Shown here piece after piece: positions 29,571-38,317 of a stretch of DNA of 64,000 bases. The notes below the pieces were generated by a model. It saw only the letters and a program-made list of their open reading frames with translations, was not told where the DNA came from and searched no databases. Origin of the DNA: CAVWUA01 sp963758025. GTDB taxonomy: Bacteria; Planctomycetota; Planctomycetia; Isosphaerales; Isosphaeraceae. Position 1 is the first letter of the stretch; each line of letters begins with the position of its first letter. A program made the translations under genes and the position numbers. Location: assembly GCA_963758025.1 (NCBI GenBank), contig CAVWUA010000016.1, positions 372,001-436,000 on the forward strand. The letters are read 5' to 3'.

Positions 29571-29945
29571 ATGGCCGCCACCCCTCGGATCAAGCTCGAT
29601 GATGCTGATGGCGTGCCGGTTATCAGCTTTATGGATCGTCGGCTCTTTGATGATGTGACCGTCCGCGAGGTCGGTGAGCAAATGCTCGCCGCCTTGCCCC
29701 GAGGGAAGCAGCCGGTCGCCCTGATCCTGGACTTCTCGGGTGTGGATTCCATCTCCAGCGCGATGCTAGGCAAGCTGATCCTGGTGCTTCGGCAGGTCGA
29801 TTCCGCCGGAGGAAAGCTCCGGCTCTGCGAGTTGTCCCCGAACGTCCGCGCCGTGCTGGAGTCCACCAACCTGGACCGCCTCTTCGCGATCGACCGCGAT
29901 TGTCGAGCCGCGCGCGAGGCCCTGGAGGCGTCGGGAACGGTGTAA
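29571..29945 (+). CDS. STAS-domain protein (anti-anti-sigma factor-like)
   Basis: A 124-residue stand-alone STAS domain: GVPVISFMDRRLFDDVTVRE, VALILDFSGVDSISSAMLGK with the phospho-acceptor Ser in the DSISSAMLG loop, and LRLCELSPNVRAVLESTNLD. CAGGAAGGA precedes the ATG. It ends three bases before the MBL-fold gene, so those two are probably co-transcribed. It differs clearly from the STAS gene at 28931 and is not a recent duplicate. Confidence 0.8.
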   Translation: MAATPRIKLDDADGVPVISFMDRRLFDDVTVREVGEQMLAALPRGKQPVALILDFSGVDSISSAMLGKLILVLRQVDSAGGKLRLCELSPNVRAVLESTNLDRLFAIDRDCRAAREALEASGTV

Positions 29946-29948
29946 GCG

Positions 29949-30701
29949 ATGAGCCAAGGGATGCGGTTCCTCTGCCTGGGGGTCGGCGATGCGCATTCGG
30001 CGCGCTGGTACAATGCCTCGGTGGCCGTCGAGTGCGATGGATCGTGGCTCCTGATCGACTGCCCCCACCCGATCCGCAAGGTACTCCGCGAAGCGGGCGA
30101 GGCCGCCGGGATCGCGCTCGACGTTCCCGACTTCGCTGGCGTCGTGCTGACCCACCTGCACGCCGACCACGCCGCCGGCCTGGAGGGTTATGGGTTTTAC
30201 TGGCACTTCGGCCTGAAACAACCCGCCGTGCTGCTGACTCATCCCGAGGTGGCCGGAGACCTCTGGGAGCACCACCTGAAAGCCTCGATGGGGCGGCTCC
30301 TGCCCGCGCCCGATGCCTCGCCGGTGGCCAGGTCCCGCGAGGATTACTTCGACGTGCGGCTCCTCTCCGAGCATGAACCGACGACGCTTGGCCCGTTCAC
30401 CATCGAGTGCCGGCGGACAATCCACCACATCCCGACCTTCGCCCTGCGCATCCAGGGGGGCGGCCGGTCACTGGGTCTGAGCGCGGATACGGCATTTGAC
30501 CCGGGCCTGATCGACTGGCTCGATGCGGCGGACCTCATCATTCACGAGACGAACGTCGGCATTCACACGCCCTATGAGGCCCTGGCCGCCTTGCCGGAAC
30601 GGCTCCGGGCCAAGATGCGGCTGACTCATTATCCCGACGACTTCGATCTGGACGCCAGCGCGATCGAGCCTCTCCAACCTGGGCGTTGCTACGAGGTGTG
30701 A
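29949..30701 (+). CDS. MBL-fold metallo-hydrolase (RNase Z-like group)
   Basis: A 250-residue metallo-beta-lactamase fold enzyme. Seen: FLCLGVGDAHSARWYNASVA, the HxHxDH zinc motif THLHADHAAGLEG (H69, H71, D73, H74), H-containing TIHHIPTFALRIQGGGRSLG, SADTAFDPGLIDWL (metal-bridging Asp) and the last histidine in LTHYPDDFDL. The arrangement resembles RNase Z/phosphodiesterase-type family members of unknown substrate. Start immediately after the STAS gene; convergent with the next gene. Confidence 0.75.
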   Translation: MSQGMRFLCLGVGDAHSARWYNASVAVECDGSWLLIDCPHPIRKVLREAGEAAGIALDVPDFAGVVLTHLHADHAAGLEGYGFYWHFGLKQPAVLLTHPEVAGDLWEHHLKASMGRLLPAPDASPVARSREDYFDVRLLSEHEPTTLGPFTIECRRTIHHIPTFALRIQGGGRSLGLSADTAFDPGLIDWLDAADLIIHETNVGIHTPYEALAALPERLRAKMRLTHYPDDFDLDASAIEPLQPGRCYEV

Positions 30702-30733
30702 GAGAGGCCCGGCGCCGTGTCGATCGTCTCGGT

Positions 30734-31243
30734 TCAGTTCTGGTCGATCCAGTTGATCGGGCTGTCCCACCAGGGGGGCGTGCCCGTGTTGCGGAAGCCG
30801 TAGAAATAGTTGCCGCGCGTCGGATAGATGACCGGCTCTTTCGCTCGCAAGTTGGGATTGGAGAACGACGTTCCGACCACCGGACGGACGGACCCATCAT
30901 AACCCCGATTGTACGTGACGATCGGTGCGGAGACGCGACGGTAATCCGACAGCGGGCCATACAGGGACATCGCGTTATAGCCGTACTCGCCCAGCGGCGA
31001 ATAGCCGCCCCCGGCGTTCATGTTGCCCCGCACGTAGACGTACGGTTCGGGATAGAACGTGCCGAGCATCGGCGACGGTGCGTCCCGAATCACTGGACGC
31101 GACACCGTCGGAGTTACCACGCGGGTTGGAACCGCCGCTCGCCTGGAGAACGGCCAGCCCGCATCCGCCGTTGTCGTGGCCATCACGGCCAGGCCAAATA
31201 CCCCGATCCACCGAATCACCCCGCGCCACGTCCCGGAAATCAT
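30734..31243 (-). CDS. Hypothetical secreted Tyr/Gly-rich protein
   Basis: A 169-residue protein with a signal peptide (RWIGVFGLAVMATTTADAGW) and a mature part rich in Tyr, Pro and Gly (YPEPYVYVRGNMNAGGGYSP, YPTRGNYFYGFRNTGTPPWW). No catalytic motif seen. Composition and length resemble small planctomycete envelope or matrix proteins without a known role. It converges on the MBL gene with only 32 bases between stops. Confidence 0.6.
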   Translation of the reverse strand: MISGTWRGVIRWIGVFGLAVMATTTADAGWPFSRRAAVPTRVVTPTVSRPVIRDAPSPMLGTFYPEPYVYVRGNMNAGGGYSPLGEYGYNAMSLYGPLSDYRRVSAPIVTYNRGYDGSVRPVVGTSFSNPNLRAKEPVIYPTRGNYFYGFRNTGTPPWWDSPINWIDQN

Positions 31244-31485
31244 GATGCCACCTCAAGAGGTCGATCCCGACAAGCACCGGCCGGAGCTTGTCGGCGGAAT
31301 CTCATGTTGCTCTTGAGGAATTCTACCCCAAAATTCGGCAGGCCCCCAAATCTCCGGGCGCGATGGGGAAGGAATCCGTGGTGTTGTTCCCATCCGGGTT
31401 GAGAGTGAGCGCAGCGAAACCCACCGGAAAACGGGTCGTCGATGACTTTCGCTGCGCCCACGGCACGAATCCGCGGAGTGCGTCC

Positions 31486-32001
31486 TCAGCCCGTCTGCTT
31501 GCCCTGCCGGACCATCAGGAGGCGGTACGATTCTTCGATGATCCCGGCGACGCTCTCCCCCATGGAGGAGGCGAGCAGTTCGTGGAACTTGCGTTGCAGT
31601 TCCACTTCACGAGACGGCTGGACCGTCCGCGCATTGAGTTCCCGGTTCCTGGAAGGACGCCGGGGAGCCTCCCACGACGGTTCCGGGGCCGGTCGATCGA
31701 TCACGGCAGCGGGGGCGTCGCCCTGCTCCCAGCCCGGTGTGGGCGAGGAATACGCCTCGGCGGGCTGAGGACCATACGAGGAGACATGGTAGGCCCGGCC
31801 CTCGACGTTCCCGAGCAGGGCCTCGATGGAAACGTCCAGGGCCCTGGCGATCCGCCGCAGGGTCCCCGCGCGGGGGGTCTCCGTCTTCCCACACTCAATC
31901 TGATAGAGCGCGGTCCGGGAAATCTCGGCTCGACTGGCCAGTTCGTCCGGTCCCCATCCCTTGGCGTACCGGTAATCACGGACCCGTTTCGCTATGGTCA
32001 C
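31486..32001 (-). CDS. XRE-family helix-turn-helix regulator
   Basis: A GTG start at 32001 is set by AGGAG seven bases upstream, giving 171 residues; a longer open frame to 32082 runs through the promoter and is rejected. The N-terminus is a Cro/CI-type HTH: IAKRVRDYRYAKGWGPDELA, SRAEISRTALYQIECGKTET and LRRIARALDVSIEALLG. The remaining 100 residues are low-complexity then helical (ELQRKFHELLASSMGESVAG). It is divergent from the dienelactone hydrolase gene and could regulate it or itself; no operator was demonstrated. Confidence 0.8.
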   Translation of the reverse strand: MTIAKRVRDYRYAKGWGPDELASRAEISRTALYQIECGKTETPRAGTLRRIARALDVSIEALLGNVEGRAYHVSSYGPQPAEAYSSPTPGWEQGDAPAAVIDRPAPEPSWEAPRRPSRNRELNARTVQPSREVELQRKFHELLASSMGESVAGIIEESYRLLMVRQGKQTG

Positions 32002-32315
32002 GATTCGGCTCCTGGTAATGAAGGAAATGTGATTGGAAGGTTCTTCAACTAAAGAGTACAAAGAGAAAGGAAAGTCTGTCAATATGCCATACCAGGCGAT
32101 TCCCTGGAATTATACCCCCGGGTTCTGAAAGAATCGCGAGTTTTTGTGCTTTTCAATGCCACCAATCATGCGCGGTTTGTTGTGCGATCGGATGCGAAAG
32201 GAACATGTTGACGTGCGAGTCCAGGGAGCTTCCAATGACGGGACGGTTGCAACGGAAGAGATTCCGGAGCAATTACAAACGAGATGCGGCAATTCCATAC
32301 GAAGGTGAGTTGAAC
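32002..32315. other. Divergent intergenic region, 314 bp
   Basis: It lies between the XRE regulator (minus) and the dienelactone hydrolase (plus). It is the most AT-rich gap in this part of the window and holds the candidate XRE promoter at 32053-32082. The open frame running from 32205 into the hydrolase gene is not preceded by a ribosome site and is treated as leader. Confidence 0.5.
32053..32082 (-). promoter_or_regulatory. Candidate sigma-70-type promoter for the XRE gene
   Basis: On the minus strand, TTGACA (32077-32082) and TACTCT (32053-32058) are separated by 18 bases in a locally AT-rich, pyrimidine-biased stretch. Transcription would start near 32045, leaving a leader of about 45 bases with AGGAG before the GTG at 32001. 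The -35 is perfect; the -10 matches 3 of 6. Confidence 0.4.
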
Positions 32316-33124
32316 ATGGTGACGCTTAAACAAGCAACGAGCTGGTCTTTCGTTCTTTGCGGACTGGCATTGACACTCGGCAGCACGGCCTTCGCGGCGC
32401 CGGAGCCGCAGGAAACGAAGGATAAAGCGAAGATCGAGACCGCCATGGTCGAGTTGCCGGGCGGGTCCGGCCCGATCAAGGGCTACCTGGCCCGGCCCGA
32501 GGGGGAGGGGCCGTTCCCGGCGATCGTGCTGGTCCACGAGTGGTGGGGGCTGACTGACTGGGTGAAGCAGAACGCCGACCGGTTCGCCGGGCAAGGCTAC
32601 GTCGCGCTCGCCGTGGACCTTTACGGGGGGCAGGTGGCCGACGATCCGGGCAAGGCCCACGAACTGATGCGCGCCCTGGACGAGCGCGAAGCCGTCGCCG
32701 ACCTGGAAGGGGGCGTCGCGTATCTCCGCAAGCAACCTTATGTGAACACGGTGAAAAAGCTCGGCGTGATCGGCTGGTGCATGGGGGGAGGGTATGCTCG
32801 TCTGCTCGCGCAAGCATCCGACGCGGTGGGGCCGACGGTCATCTGTTACGGCTCGGTGGCCACGCAGCCCGAGCAGCTCGCCACGCTCAAGGACAACCGA
32901 ATTCTTGGGATCTTCGGCGCGAAGGATCAGGGGATTCCAGCCTCCCGCGTCGAAACATTCCGGGATGAACTGAAGAAACTCGGCGGTCAGGTCGAGGTGC
33001 ACATCTACGACGACGCCGGGCACGCCTTCATGCGCCGGGCGGAAATCAATATGCCGCCGACTCCGCGACGGATGCGTGGAAACAGATCACCCGATTCTTT
33101 GCCGAAACGCTGAAGTCGTCCTGA
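32316..33124 (+). CDS. Secreted dienelactone hydrolase family protein (frameshift near C-terminus)
   Basis: An alpha/beta hydrolase with signal peptide (WSFVLCGLALTLGSTAFAAP). Seen: the glutamate-bearing VLVHEWWGLTDWVKQNADRF, LGVIGWCMGGGYARLLAQAS with the cysteine nucleophile of the C-x-G-G elbow, IFGAKDQGIP (Asp) and IYDDAGHAFM (His). After AFM the frame shifts near 33030-33045; the alternative frame reads QYAADSATDAWKQITRFFAE and stops at 33124, the normal family end. In the original frame a shorter tail stops at 33113. ATG 32316 chosen because it directly precedes the signal; GAAGGTGAG lies upstream. Natural substrate unknown. Confidence 0.75.
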
Positions 33125-33146
33125 GGTTCCCCTCGGGCCATCGAGC

Positions 33147-33199
33147 AAAAAAACGAGAGGAGGGTCGCCTCTCCCGGAACCGGGGGAGACGGCCCTCCT
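33147..33199 (-). terminator. Intrinsic terminator for the minus-strand gene at 33246
   Basis: Read leftward, the hairpin AGGAGGG (33158-33164) with CCCTCCT (33193-33199) and G-U-tolerant inner pairing is followed by CTCG and then seven T residues (33147-33153). It lies about 50 bases beyond the stop of the hypothetical protein gene and also between convergent genes. Confidence 0.65.
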
Positions 33200-33245
33200 T
33201 GGTGAACGACCCCGAGGTCCTCACGACCTCGAAACACGCATTCTC

Positions 33246-34400
33246 TCAAAATGTGCGAGGTTGAGCACGCCCGTCACGCTCCGAACGACGTGCGAGTCGA
33301 GCGGGCAACGCCGGGTCCGCTTCGGAGTCACGGCTCAGCGGCAGCCGGCGAACGAGCGGGTGGTCGTGGGGCTGAGGATTGACCAGGTGCATCCAGCGGC
33401 CGTCGAGCGAAAAGATCGGCGGCTGGGGGGAGATGGTTGTGCTCGGGGTCCGGATTTCCTCGGCAAGGACCCGGAGCGCATGGCCATCGGGGTCGCAATG
33501 GAGCGGAGCGACCTGAACTTGCCACTCGTTCGCCTCAAGGCCCCGGGTCAGGTAGGCCAGCAGCATATTTCCATCGGGCAACGTCCGCGTCACCGGATAC
33601 TGCTCCAGAACCAAAGGATCGTCGTCTCGCCGAGGCGTTACCCGACCGGCCGCCACGACGGCCATTCCGTCCGGGGCCAGCCGGAGCCACCAGATCTGCG
33701 TTTCACCGTAGTAGTTCTTCCCCATCTGCGTCCGCTTCACGTTGAGCGAGGCGATGACCGTGTTCTGGAACCGTGGGTCCTCAGGCCACGTCAGGCTCGT
33801 GATAAAGTATCGATCCTCCTCAAGCTCGGGGCAACGCCAGAGCAACGGTTGGGGTTGCCGGTCCTTTGAGGAGAAGAGGGAAACTCCCTCATGGTCCTCG
33901 TGGAACGACATCTGGTACAGATGTCCGTCCCCCGCGGGAAAGAGAATCCGCTCCTCGGTTCCCGGATACCAGCAAGGCGGACAGCTCGGAAGCACGTTGG
34001 ATTCGACGTAATCCAAAGGCTCTCCGTCTGGATATCGATAACGGGCCAGACCGCATCCATCAATAATCTTATCTTCTAGTTTTCCCGTATACTTTGTCCA
34101 TCGCCCCACGACCTGCGACTGACCGTTCTCATCCTGCCAGGGGGCACGTGAGGCCATCTCCAGCATGTCTCCTTCGGGTAAATCCAGACGGCTCATGTCG
34201 CCCGTCCGTGAGTCGAAAAAGTACGTCCCCGGTTTCATGTTCGTGGCGGCCATGCGATGAACGTAAACCAGCGATACCGGGGTCAGCTCTCGCATCCGTG
34301 GAGCGTCCGGAAACATGCGGCCCAGACCAATCGCGACGATGTTGAGCCCCAATGCCGCGAAGACAATCAGGCGGATCAAGCAGATTAACGAAGTCTTCAT
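33246..34400 (-). CDS. Hypothetical membrane-anchored/secreted protein, 384 residues
   Basis: Starts MKTSLICLIRLIVFAALGLN, a signal anchor or signal peptide, followed by a soluble domain with repeated strand-like segments that look like propeller blades: YFFDSRTGDMSRLDLPEGDM, ERILFPAGDGHLYQMSFHED, FSLDGRWMHLVN. No catalytic residues could be picked. CPPCW near the middle may form a disulfide. It is followed by a good terminator at 33147-33199. TolB-like propeller is a possibility only. Confidence 0.65.
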   Translation of the reverse strand: MKTSLICLIRLIVFAALGLNIVAIGLGRMFPDAPRMRELTPVSLVYVHRMAATNMKPGTYFFDSRTGDMSRLDLPEGDMLEMASRAPWQDENGQSQVVGRWTKYTGKLEDKIIDGCGLARYRYPDGEPLDYVESNVLPSCPPCWYPGTEERILFPAGDGHLYQMSFHEDHEGVSLFSSKDRQPQPLLWRCPELEEDRYFITSLTWPEDPRFQNTVIASLNVKRTQMGKNYYGETQIWWLRLAPDGMAVVAAGRVTPRRDDDPLVLEQYPVTRTLPDGNMLLAYLTRGLEANEWQVQVAPLHCDPDGHALRVLAEEIRTPSTTISPQPPIFSLDGRWMHLVNPQPHDHPLVRRLPLSRDSEADPALPARLARRSERDGRAQPRTF

Positions 34401-35164
34401 GACATCACCTTGAGTCTTATGGAGATTCCCGTGATTTTATGATCAATTTCGTTCTGAACACTCTGAACCCTTCCTGGATCGCGTCTTGATTGTCAACGAA
34501 TTCTTTAAGAGTTTGTGGTGGACTCGAAGAGAATTCGTTGAAGCTCGATCCAGGAAAAGGGGGGAGAGTCGTCAGGGTGTGGGCGATGCCTTAGGGTAGG
34601 GACACTTGCGGAGAGCGTTTCGCCGGATACCTGGAGAGGGGGGGACCACCCGCAGTGGTTTCACCCAGGACCACCACCCATCCGGTTGGCCCGGGAACGG
34701 GTGACGTTCCATTCGGAAAATCAGAGGTAGCAAACCCAATACCAAAGGATGGAAAGCCACCCAGTGACGGTGGAGATCCGGTCGAGGTTGCTGGCCGTTA
34801 ATTGTTATTGAAAAAAGAGTTAGAGCAAAGACGCAGAATAGGGCTCCGGCCGCGACTCGACCCTCGCGGGGCCGGGCCATCCCCGGTTCATCGCCCAGGA
34901 AACAGGCAGCGCCGCCTGTCGGGAGATCGCGGCGAGGGTAAATTGTAGGTGCTCGTATGATGAAGAGTCCGATTCATTCCGAGGGTCGGTGAGGGGGGAT
35001 CGGCGTCGAGGCGGGTTGAACGGCGTTCGGTGGGACTTCATAATGGTCGCCGTGACGCCCGGGATTGCCGAAGTCTCGGCGGAGGGGTCTGCCGTCCTTA
35101 TCCCGGGGCCAAGAGTCCTTCCTGTCCGCGTTGCGGCACGAAACATTCTCCGATTGAGGTTCCC
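34401..35164. other. Intergenic gap, 764 bp, with a long imperfect stem
   Basis: The largest gap in the window. Its most obvious structure is the inverted repeat at 34471-34556 (listed separately). A short minus-strand frame (34572-34880) has a hydrophobic start but no ribosome site and an unconvincing composition, so it is not called. Nothing else recognisable. Confidence 0.5.
34471..34556. repeat. Long two-part inverted repeat
   Basis: Outer arms TTCCTGGATCG (34471-34481) and CGATCCAGGAA (34546-34556), inner arms CAACGAATTCT (34494-34504) and AGAATTCGTTG (34530-34540), all perfect, separated by unequal unpaired bases. It lies 70 bases upstream of the minus-strand gene starting at 34400. 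It could be a MITE-like remnant or an operator/leader structure. Confidence 0.65.
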
Positions 35165-36019
35165 ATGCGCCTCGCTTTCAGTACCAACGCCTACATGCGT
35201 TTCCCCTTCGGGGAGGCCGCCAGGCGGATCGCGTCCCTCGGCTACGAGGGGCTGGAACTCATGGCCGACGTCCCGCACGCCTGGCCCAACGGACTGCTCG
35301 AAGGGCCGAAGCGGGCCATCCGTGACGCGATGCGCACGCACAACCTGACGTTCTCGAACGTGAATGCGTTCATGATGAACGCGATCAACGACTACCGGCA
35401 GCCGTACTGGTATCCGTCGTTCATCGAGCCGGACGAAGGATACCGCCGCGTGCGGATCGACCACACCCGGCGTGCTCTGGACCTCTGCGCCGAGCTGGAC
35501 GCGCCCCACATCACGACCGAGCCGGGTGGTCCGCTCGCCCCCGGCCAGAGCCGTCAGGAGGGGATCGACCTGTTCGTCGAGGCCCTGAAACCACTGGCCG
35601 AGCACGCCCATAACCTCGGGGTGCTGCTCCTGATCGAGCCGGAGCCGGGGCTTTTGATCGAGACGACCGACCAGTACCTGGAAATCGCCGAGCGGCTGAA
35701 CGCGCCGTCGATCGGCTTGAACTTCGATGTCGGCCACGCCTTCTGCATGAGCGAGGACCTGCCGGGGCAGATCGCCAAGCTCGCGCCGCACACCCGTCAC
35801 TACCACTTCGAGGACATCGCCGCGACGCGCGTGCATCACCACCTGGTTCCCGGCACCGGCGCGATCGACTTCGCCGAGGTTCTCGCCGCGATCCGCAAGA
35901 CGGGGTACGATGGCTGGCTGACGGTCGAGCTGTACCCGTTCGTCGAGGACCCCGACGCCGCGGCGAAGGCGGCTCGCGAGTTGCTCCTGCCGCTGCTCGA
36001 ACCGGCCGGGGCGGCGTGA
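35165..36019 (+). CDS. TIM-barrel sugar phosphate isomerase/epimerase, EboE-like by context
   Basis: A 284-residue AP-endonuclease-2 barrel: MRLAFSTNAYMRFPFGEAAR, LGYEGLELMADVPHAWPNG, LTFSNVNAFMMNAIND, ITTEPGGP, LLLIEPEPGLLIETT (metal Glu), LNFDVGHAFCMSEDLPGQ (Asp/His), HYHFEDIAATRVHHHLVPG and DGWLTVELYPFVEDPD. All metal ligands of the fold appear present, so it is probably active in the cytoplasm. No signal peptide. Its neighbours are EboC-, EboF- and EboB-like genes, so it may fill the EboE role, although it is shorter than EboE as I remember that family. ATG at 35165 has TTGAGG upstream. Confidence 0.75.
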   Translation: MRLAFSTNAYMRFPFGEAARRIASLGYEGLELMADVPHAWPNGLLEGPKRAIRDAMRTHNLTFSNVNAFMMNAINDYRQPYWYPSFIEPDEGYRRVRIDHTRRALDLCAELDAPHITTEPGGPLAPGQSRQEGIDLFVEALKPLAEHAHNLGVLLLIEPEPGLLIETTDQYLEIAERLNAPSIGLNFDVGHAFCMSEDLPGQIAKLAPHTRHYHFEDIAATRVHHHLVPGTGAIDFAEVLAAIRKTGYDGWLTVELYPFVEDPDAAAKAARELLLPLLEPAGAA

Positions 36020-36055
36020 ACTCCGTCCGTCCACGAGTAGACCGGGGAGGCCTCG

Positions 36056-36943
36056 ATGGCGGGCGTGGGACTTCGGCGGCGAACCGCCTGGCTGATCGGC
36101 CGGCTGATCGAGCAGGCCATCCAGGGTTGGGTCTGCCTCCTGGGACGCCCCTTGGCGACCGGCGAGACCCCCTGGCTCGACGGCCCGGTAGCCACCTCCC
36201 CGCGCGTCGGGGCGGGTTTTTACGAGACATTCGCCGCGACGCATGGGCTAACGGTCCATCGAGGTGGCGTGGAAGCCGGGTTGATCCGTGACTTTGATGC
36301 GTTGCGAGGCCCGGATTTCGACCCGGACCAGGTCGATCCGCGGGTGGTCCGGTTCTACGAGCGGACCGCCTCGTATCAGCTCGATGCCTGGTCGCAATGG
36401 TCGTGGCTGTTTCGCCCGTTCGGCTGGGCCTTGATTTCGTTCGTGAGTCGCCGGATGGACCAGTTGAACATTCCCGTCTCGCCGCTGGAAACCAGCCGGG
36501 GCATGTCGAGCGAGGTCGTCACACTCGTCGACGGCCGGGGCGAGACGGTCCACACGGGATGGCTGCGTGTGACGATCGCCTCGGGAGACGTGATTTACGT
36601 CGGGTTCTACTCCATTGCCACGCCACCCCGGGCACCGGGACCTTGCGTGAAGGTCGTTTTTCCCGTCCCCAGGGGGAATACAACCGTGATTCTTCGTCCA
36701 ACGGCCGGTGCGGACGGATCGTTGCGGCTCGTCTCGACGGGTCGGGGGTTCGGTGACTCCGGGTTCTACCGGACCGTCATGACGGGGAGAGATCGCGCGC
36801 GGGTCCGGTACATCCGCGCCATGAAGGAAGTGATTCATGTTTTCGTGGACGAGCGAGGGGTTCTCCGCACGGAGCACGCCTTCCGGTTCTTTCGGTGGTC
36901 CATCCTGACGCTGCATTACAAGATCACCCCGTTGTCGGCCTGA
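36056..36943 (+). CDS. Hypothetical protein within the Ebo-like cluster
   Basis: A 295-residue protein of unknown family. The start ATG 36056 has GGGGAGG just upstream and lies 36 bases after the TIM-barrel stop; the next gene starts 42 bases after its own stop. It contains an aromatic segment (YQLDAWSQWSWLFRPFGWAL), a strand-rich middle (VHTGWLRVTIASGDVIYVGF) and a C-terminal basic/aromatic end (FRFFRWSILTLHYKITP). No clear membrane helix or catalytic motif. Position in a tight three-gene operon suggests it participates in the same pathway. Confidence 0.7.
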   Translation: MAGVGLRRRTAWLIGRLIEQAIQGWVCLLGRPLATGETPWLDGPVATSPRVGAGFYETFAATHGLTVHRGGVEAGLIRDFDALRGPDFDPDQVDPRVVRFYERTASYQLDAWSQWSWLFRPFGWALISFVSRRMDQLNIPVSPLETSRGMSSEVVTLVDGRGETVHTGWLRVTIASGDVIYVGFYSIATPPRAPGPCVKVVFPVPRGNTTVILRPTAGADGSLRLVSTGRGFGDSGFYRTVMTGRDRARVRYIRAMKEVIHVFVDERGVLRTEHAFRFFRWSILTLHYKITPLSA

Positions 36944-36985
36944 GTATCAACGCGGGCTTTGCACACACGAACGAGACGAAACGCG

Positions 36986-37891
36986 ATGGCGCTCAAGCCC
37001 TACCTGCAACTGGTCCGCCTGCCGAACGTCTTCACCGCCGCGGCCGATAGCCTCGCCGGCTGGCTGCTGGTGACGGGCACGTTCGCCGCCCCCGCGCGCT
37101 GGCTCCCCCTGCTGGGGGCGTCGATGGCGATCTACGCGGCGGGAATCGTGCTCAATGACGTGTTTGATTTTGAGATCGACCTGCGCGAGCGGCCGGGCCG
37201 TCCGCTGCCGTCCGGCCGGATCGCGCGTCGGGTCGCGGCGTGGCTCGGCGGTGCCTTGATGGTGCTCGGGCTGGTTCTCGCGGCCCTGAGCGGGTCGTGG
37301 TCGAGCTTCGGCGTGGCGGCCGCCCTGGTGGCGTGCGTGCTCGGCTACGATGCCGGCCTCAAACGCACGGTGCTCGGCCCGCAGGTCATGGGGGCTTGCC
37401 GGGGATTGAACGTCCTGCTGGGGATGAGCCAGGTCGCCGCCTTCGGCGGCCCGACCGCCTGGCTGGTCCCGATCGCGATGACGGTCTTCGTCGCGGGCGT
37501 CACCTGGATCAGCCGCTCCGAGACGGAAACGGGGCAGACCGGGGGCGTGGTGGCCGGAATGATCCTGGAGAACCTGGCGATCCTCGGCCTGCTGGCGGCG
37601 GCCTTGCAGGCCTCGCGATTCCCGAACGCCGGCACGGTCCGACCGCTCATTCCTCTGGAGGGGCTGCTCGTGCTCCTGGTTGTCGCGTGGGTGGTCAACG
37701 GCGCGTCTGTCGCCGCGCTTCGCGAGCCGGTCCCGGCTCGCTTGCAGAGGGCGGTGAAGACGGGAGTGCTCTCGCTCGTCTGGCTGAACGTCGGGATCGT
37801 GGCGTCGGTGCGGGGTCTGCCCGCGGCCCTGGCCGTCGCGGCACTCTGGCTCCCGGCCTACCTTCTGGGACGTTGGCTCTACTCCACGTAA
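36986..37891 (+). CDS. UbiA-family prenyltransferase-like protein, EboC type
   Basis: A 301-residue membrane protein with about eight helices: YLQLVRLPNVFTAAADSLAG, IVLNDVFDFEIDLRERPGRP (the NDxxDxxxD prenyl-diphosphate site), RPLPSGRI, LGYDAGLKRTVLGPQVMGAC (second Asp region; degenerate) and RGLNVLLGMS. This is the EboC pattern, a UbiA relative found in Ebo clusters. It would handle an isoprenoid or lipid-linked substrate in the inner membrane. ATG 36986 preferred over 36959 because it begins the conserved helix. Confidence 0.8.
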   Translation: MALKPYLQLVRLPNVFTAAADSLAGWLLVTGTFAAPARWLPLLGASMAIYAAGIVLNDVFDFEIDLRERPGRPLPSGRIARRVAAWLGGALMVLGLVLAALSGSWSSFGVAAALVACVLGYDAGLKRTVLGPQVMGACRGLNVLLGMSQVAAFGGPTAWLVPIAMTVFVAGVTWISRSETETGQTGGVVAGMILENLAILGLLAAALQASRFPNAGTVRPLIPLEGLLVLLVVAWVVNGASVAALREPVPARLQRAVKTGVLSLVWLNVGIVASVRGLPAALAVAALWLPAYLLGRWLYST

Positions 37892-38317
37892 GCCGAGGGC
37901 TCGGGCAGGGGGCCTCCTCTGCTCGTTCACCCGACGCCCAATCTCCGACAATCGCTCCAGGGGTGGCAACGGTTACAATCCGTTGAGGGCCGTTTTGGAA
38001 AATATCGGGTCGAGCCGCGCCTGGCTGTCGAGCCGATTCGGTCCCTCGATCACGGCTGTCCGGCTCGGGAAAATAAAACGAGCGGACGCGTTGCCCGCAA
38101 ACCCGACCGGACCGAAGAGCTTGGGCACGTCCGTTGCATCCGGCAAGGCGAGGTCGCCGGGCGACGGCCGCGGATGCGTGCCCCTGGTGAATCGCGGGGT
38201 AGAATGGTTCGGGAGGTGTGGGTTCGTTGCGCCTCGCCTTTCCGGCCTGTCCGCGATGTCCGGTAACGACCGCTCGTTCGGGTCGCCCAAGCCAGTCCGC
38301 CTGGAGCCCAGTCCGCA
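37892..38317. other. Intergenic gap, 426 bp, nothing recognised
   Basis: Between the EboC-like and EboF-like genes. Short frames on both strands have no family resemblance and no ribosome sites. The gap may hold a separate promoter for the EboF-like gene; no convincing -35/-10 or hairpin seen. Confidence 0.4.

Noticed and set aside
31388..31440. GGGTT...AAACCC region as a terminator of the XRE gene
   Set aside because: Arms are short and interrupted and there is no T-run; similar motifs are common dispersed sequences.
34572..34880. Minus-strand 102-residue frame with a hydrophobic start
   Set aside because: No ribosome site, odd Pro/Arg-rich end, no family; probably chance in a gap.
34820..36244. 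474-residue open frame on the minus strand
   Set aside because: Shadow of the TIM-barrel gene at 35165, extending into an intergenic gap; no family resemblance.
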